Source: Medicago truncatula (lineage: Eukaryota > Streptophyta > Magnoliopsida > Fabales > Fabaceae). Taken from it: a stretch of DNA of 64,000 nucleotides. The notes beneath the pieces are model-generated. The model saw nothing but the letters and a program-made list of their open reading frames with translations. It searched no databases and was not told where the DNA came from. The translations under genes were made by a program, and so were the position numbers. The DNA is taken from contig NC_053044.1 in NCBI RefSeq assembly GCF_003473485.1, positions 54,910,091-54,974,090 on the forward strand, written 5' to 3'. This document shows, in pieces, positions 62,072-64,000 of the stretch (positions are counted from its first letter, which is position 1; each line of letters opens with the position of its first letter).

Positions 62072-63711
62072 TTAACTGTATTATATTACTTCACTTGCAT
62101 TATTAACATGTTAAAATAGTCTCTAAACTAAAAACCTTAATTAATTTGGCCATTTTATTAACAGAGCTTATATGAAGTGTCACAATAAGTTTAGATTTAA
62201 TTAGAAGTCATACAACGTCTCTTTCCTTCCTTAGACTCTCTCCTTCATTATTGTTCTCTTTTAAATTTATTCTCTTTCTAAAATAAAATCCTAAAATAAA
62301 TATTAAGCAAAGTTGCAAGCATTTGTATTTGAGTAATCTCCACCAACAACAGCAAAGCAATACTTCAAAATTTTCCACCTAATGCTCCACTCCACTGCTC
62401 TTTAAATAATATTTTCCACTAAAATATTGCACTGCACCATGTACTGTTTTGATACCTTCAAAAGTAGCAGCCAGCGCTGGCATATACCAATAAAAAAACG
62501 AAATCGCATTTAAAAAAAACACTGACGGCGGTTTGAGACTAATAGAACAAGTGAGACTTTCACGACGTATTCACGTGTAATGAAAATCGGAGATGTAAAT
62601 AGGATATTTGCGGTGCATTTTTATCAATTTTGAGGTAAAAAGTCATTCGATTTAAAATAAAAATTGCATGTGATTCGTTCGGCTTGGATGACTATTTTAA
62701 AAAAGTTTGATCCGATCTAAATATATGCAATTTAATTTGTATCAATTTTTGGATATCCAAAATGCAACATGTAATTTCTTTTATCAATATTAATATTATA
62801 CATATGGGTAAAATAATAGGTTTGATGCAAAATATAACATAAATATATTAAAAAAATAACATCATAGAATGGAAATGATAAAATTATATACAAAACATAT
62901 GAAATAATAATGATATATTATAAATTAAGGCAAATATATAAGATTAAAGTTCAAACCTTTAGAAACATAAACTTAATTCACACATATTTTTAGTAAATAT
63001 TTTTACACATTAATCAATCTATAATCGTCAGATCATTTAAAATATTTGATTTTATCGACAATGTAATTTTTTATAATGACATTGTGTTAAAATTAAACTA
63101 TTTTTTCAGTACAAAAATTAAAGTCATTTTACAAAACAAAGTAAAAAAATATAATGCACATTAATATATTTATGAGTGAGATCTATGTGAGACTCGATTT
63201 AGCGACTGAAAAAAATAAAAACAAATTTTTTTTTAAGGATAAAAAAAGACAATGTCTTTTACAATAAATCCGTAAACAATTTTTTCATCAATAAATCATC
63301 CATTCTTGTTTTGTCATCAATTTTTTTTATATATTTCTCACCCTAGAATTTGTCTTCCCCTTCCCTTCAAACTCTCAAATAAAGCATAATAGAGTAAAAT
63401 AGGAGTATGAGACATAGTAGAGAATTTATTCTATGCGTTTTATTTACTTTTGTTTGGTAGATATTTGTAATTAAATATTACAAAAATATATGTTGTTGAA
63501 AATCAGGGGGCAGCATCATAACACTTGAGAACAGTACCCGGTAAGAACGCGCCACTAGTTTTCTTTCTTCTGGTAAAACAACAAGTATGCATACAGATTC
63601 CACATTTCAACTTTTAATCTCCACCCTCCATCTCCACACACGAACGGTCCAACCCACCCTGACACGTCAGCAGATCGCCGAAAAAATAAGCATATGTTTC
63701 TTTCTTTTTTC
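62072..63711. other. Intergenic, very AT-rich
   Basis: Between two divergent genes (ENOD93 leftward, PFK rightward). No gene, repeat end or RNA gene recognised. The last few hundred bases belong to the PFK promoter; GACACGTCAG at 63661 contains an ACGT core. Confidence 0.45.
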
Positions 63712-63722
63712 TTCTATAAATA
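63712..63722 (+). promoter_or_regulatory. TATA box of the phosphofructokinase gene
   Basis: TCTATAAATAT lies about 145 bases before the ATG at 63866 and is followed by a CT-rich stretch typical of a plant 5' UTR. Confidence 0.65.
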
Positions 63723-63865
63723 TTATCATTCATTCCACTCTCTTTCCTTTCTTCTTCTTTCCTTCTCTTTCTCTCATTCTTTCTACTTCACCGCTAATTC
63801 GAAAATCCAAAAAACAAAGAAAAAATAGTAACAGAAAAATCGTGAAGATTCTTTAGAGTGAAGAA

Positions 63866-63970
63866 ATGGCGTCAAGCGAATCTAATTCACAGATGAAGGT
63901 CGTCCATGGCGATGCTGGTTACATACTCGAAGACGTTCCTCATCTCTCCGACTACGTTCCAAATCTTCCT
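63866..63970 (+). CDS. PFK: ATP-dependent 6-phosphofructokinase, first exon (partial gene)
   Basis: ATG at 63866 opens 35 codons, MASSESNSQMKVVHGDAGYI continuing LEDVPHLSDYVPNLP, before a GT donor at 63971. The GDAGYILEDVPHLSDY stretch is the conserved N-terminus of plant ATP-dependent PFKs, which phosphorylate fructose 6-phosphate in glycolysis. There is no visible transit peptide, suggesting a cytosolic isoform of the PFK3/PFK6 kind (inference). The catalytic domain lies beyond the window. The donor fits the common position just before the YPNPL stretch. Confidence 0.88.
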
Positions 63971-64000
63971 GTATTTTTCTCTCTCTTTCTCCCAATTTTT

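Overview
This is a stretch of a dicot nuclear genome, most likely a legume of the Medicago/Trifolium/Pisum type (inference). The evidence is long AT-rich introns and intergenic DNA, GT-AG introns, an ENOD93 gene, and dense small transposons of families common in legumes. Nothing suggests a bacterial, viral or organellar origin. The coding exons below were assembled by hand from splice signals, reading phase and similarity to remembered plant families. All exon sums stay in frame.

Layout. (1) About 183-3110 is a large imperfect inverted repeat, two ~1.4 kb arms around a short loop near 1665. It carries two host gene pieces, a galacturonosyltransferase (GAUT) fragment and a FRIGIDA-like coiled-coil fragment. 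It lies just before the last exon (3437-3574) of a chloroplast/mitochondrial tryptophanyl-tRNA synthetase. (2) 5.2-7.5 kb is a broken LINE copy holding ORF1 (DUF4283 plus zinc knuckle) and a 3' tail but no reverse transcriptase. (3) Two amino acid permease genes lie in tandem on the plus strand (10041-12921, seven exons; 16466-25613, five exons). Between them are a ~350 bp degenerate tandem array and a SINE; large introns of the second gene hold PIF, hAT and other MITEs. (4) 26.4-31.9 kb is a 5.4 kb Mutator-like element coding on the minus strand for a FAR1/MULE transposase with an OTU-like protease region, itself carrying further insertions. (5) 33298-36475 is an LRR receptor kinase of the HSL3 type. 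(6) 38123-43829 (minus) is a 12-exon nuclear poly(A) polymerase. (7) 46643-53806 is a 16-exon arginyl-tRNA synthetase. (8) 55.9-59.6 kb is a FRIGIDA-like gene with a 14-residue coiled-coil repeat array; it is broken in several places. (9) 60607-61975 (minus) is a four-exon ENOD93 gene. (10) 63866 to the edge is the first exon of an ATP-dependent phosphofructokinase.

The genes do not form a pathway. They look like an old conserved gene neighbourhood (Trp-tRNA synthetase with poly(A) polymerase; HSL3 with ENOD93; Arg-tRNA synthetase with PFK, each pair close together in Arabidopsis as I remember it), spread apart by transposons and by the permease duplication. The most unusual feature is the inverted repeat at the left edge. 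If transcribed it would fold into a long double-stranded RNA with homology to two host gene families, one of which (FRIGIDA-like) has a decayed member in the same window.
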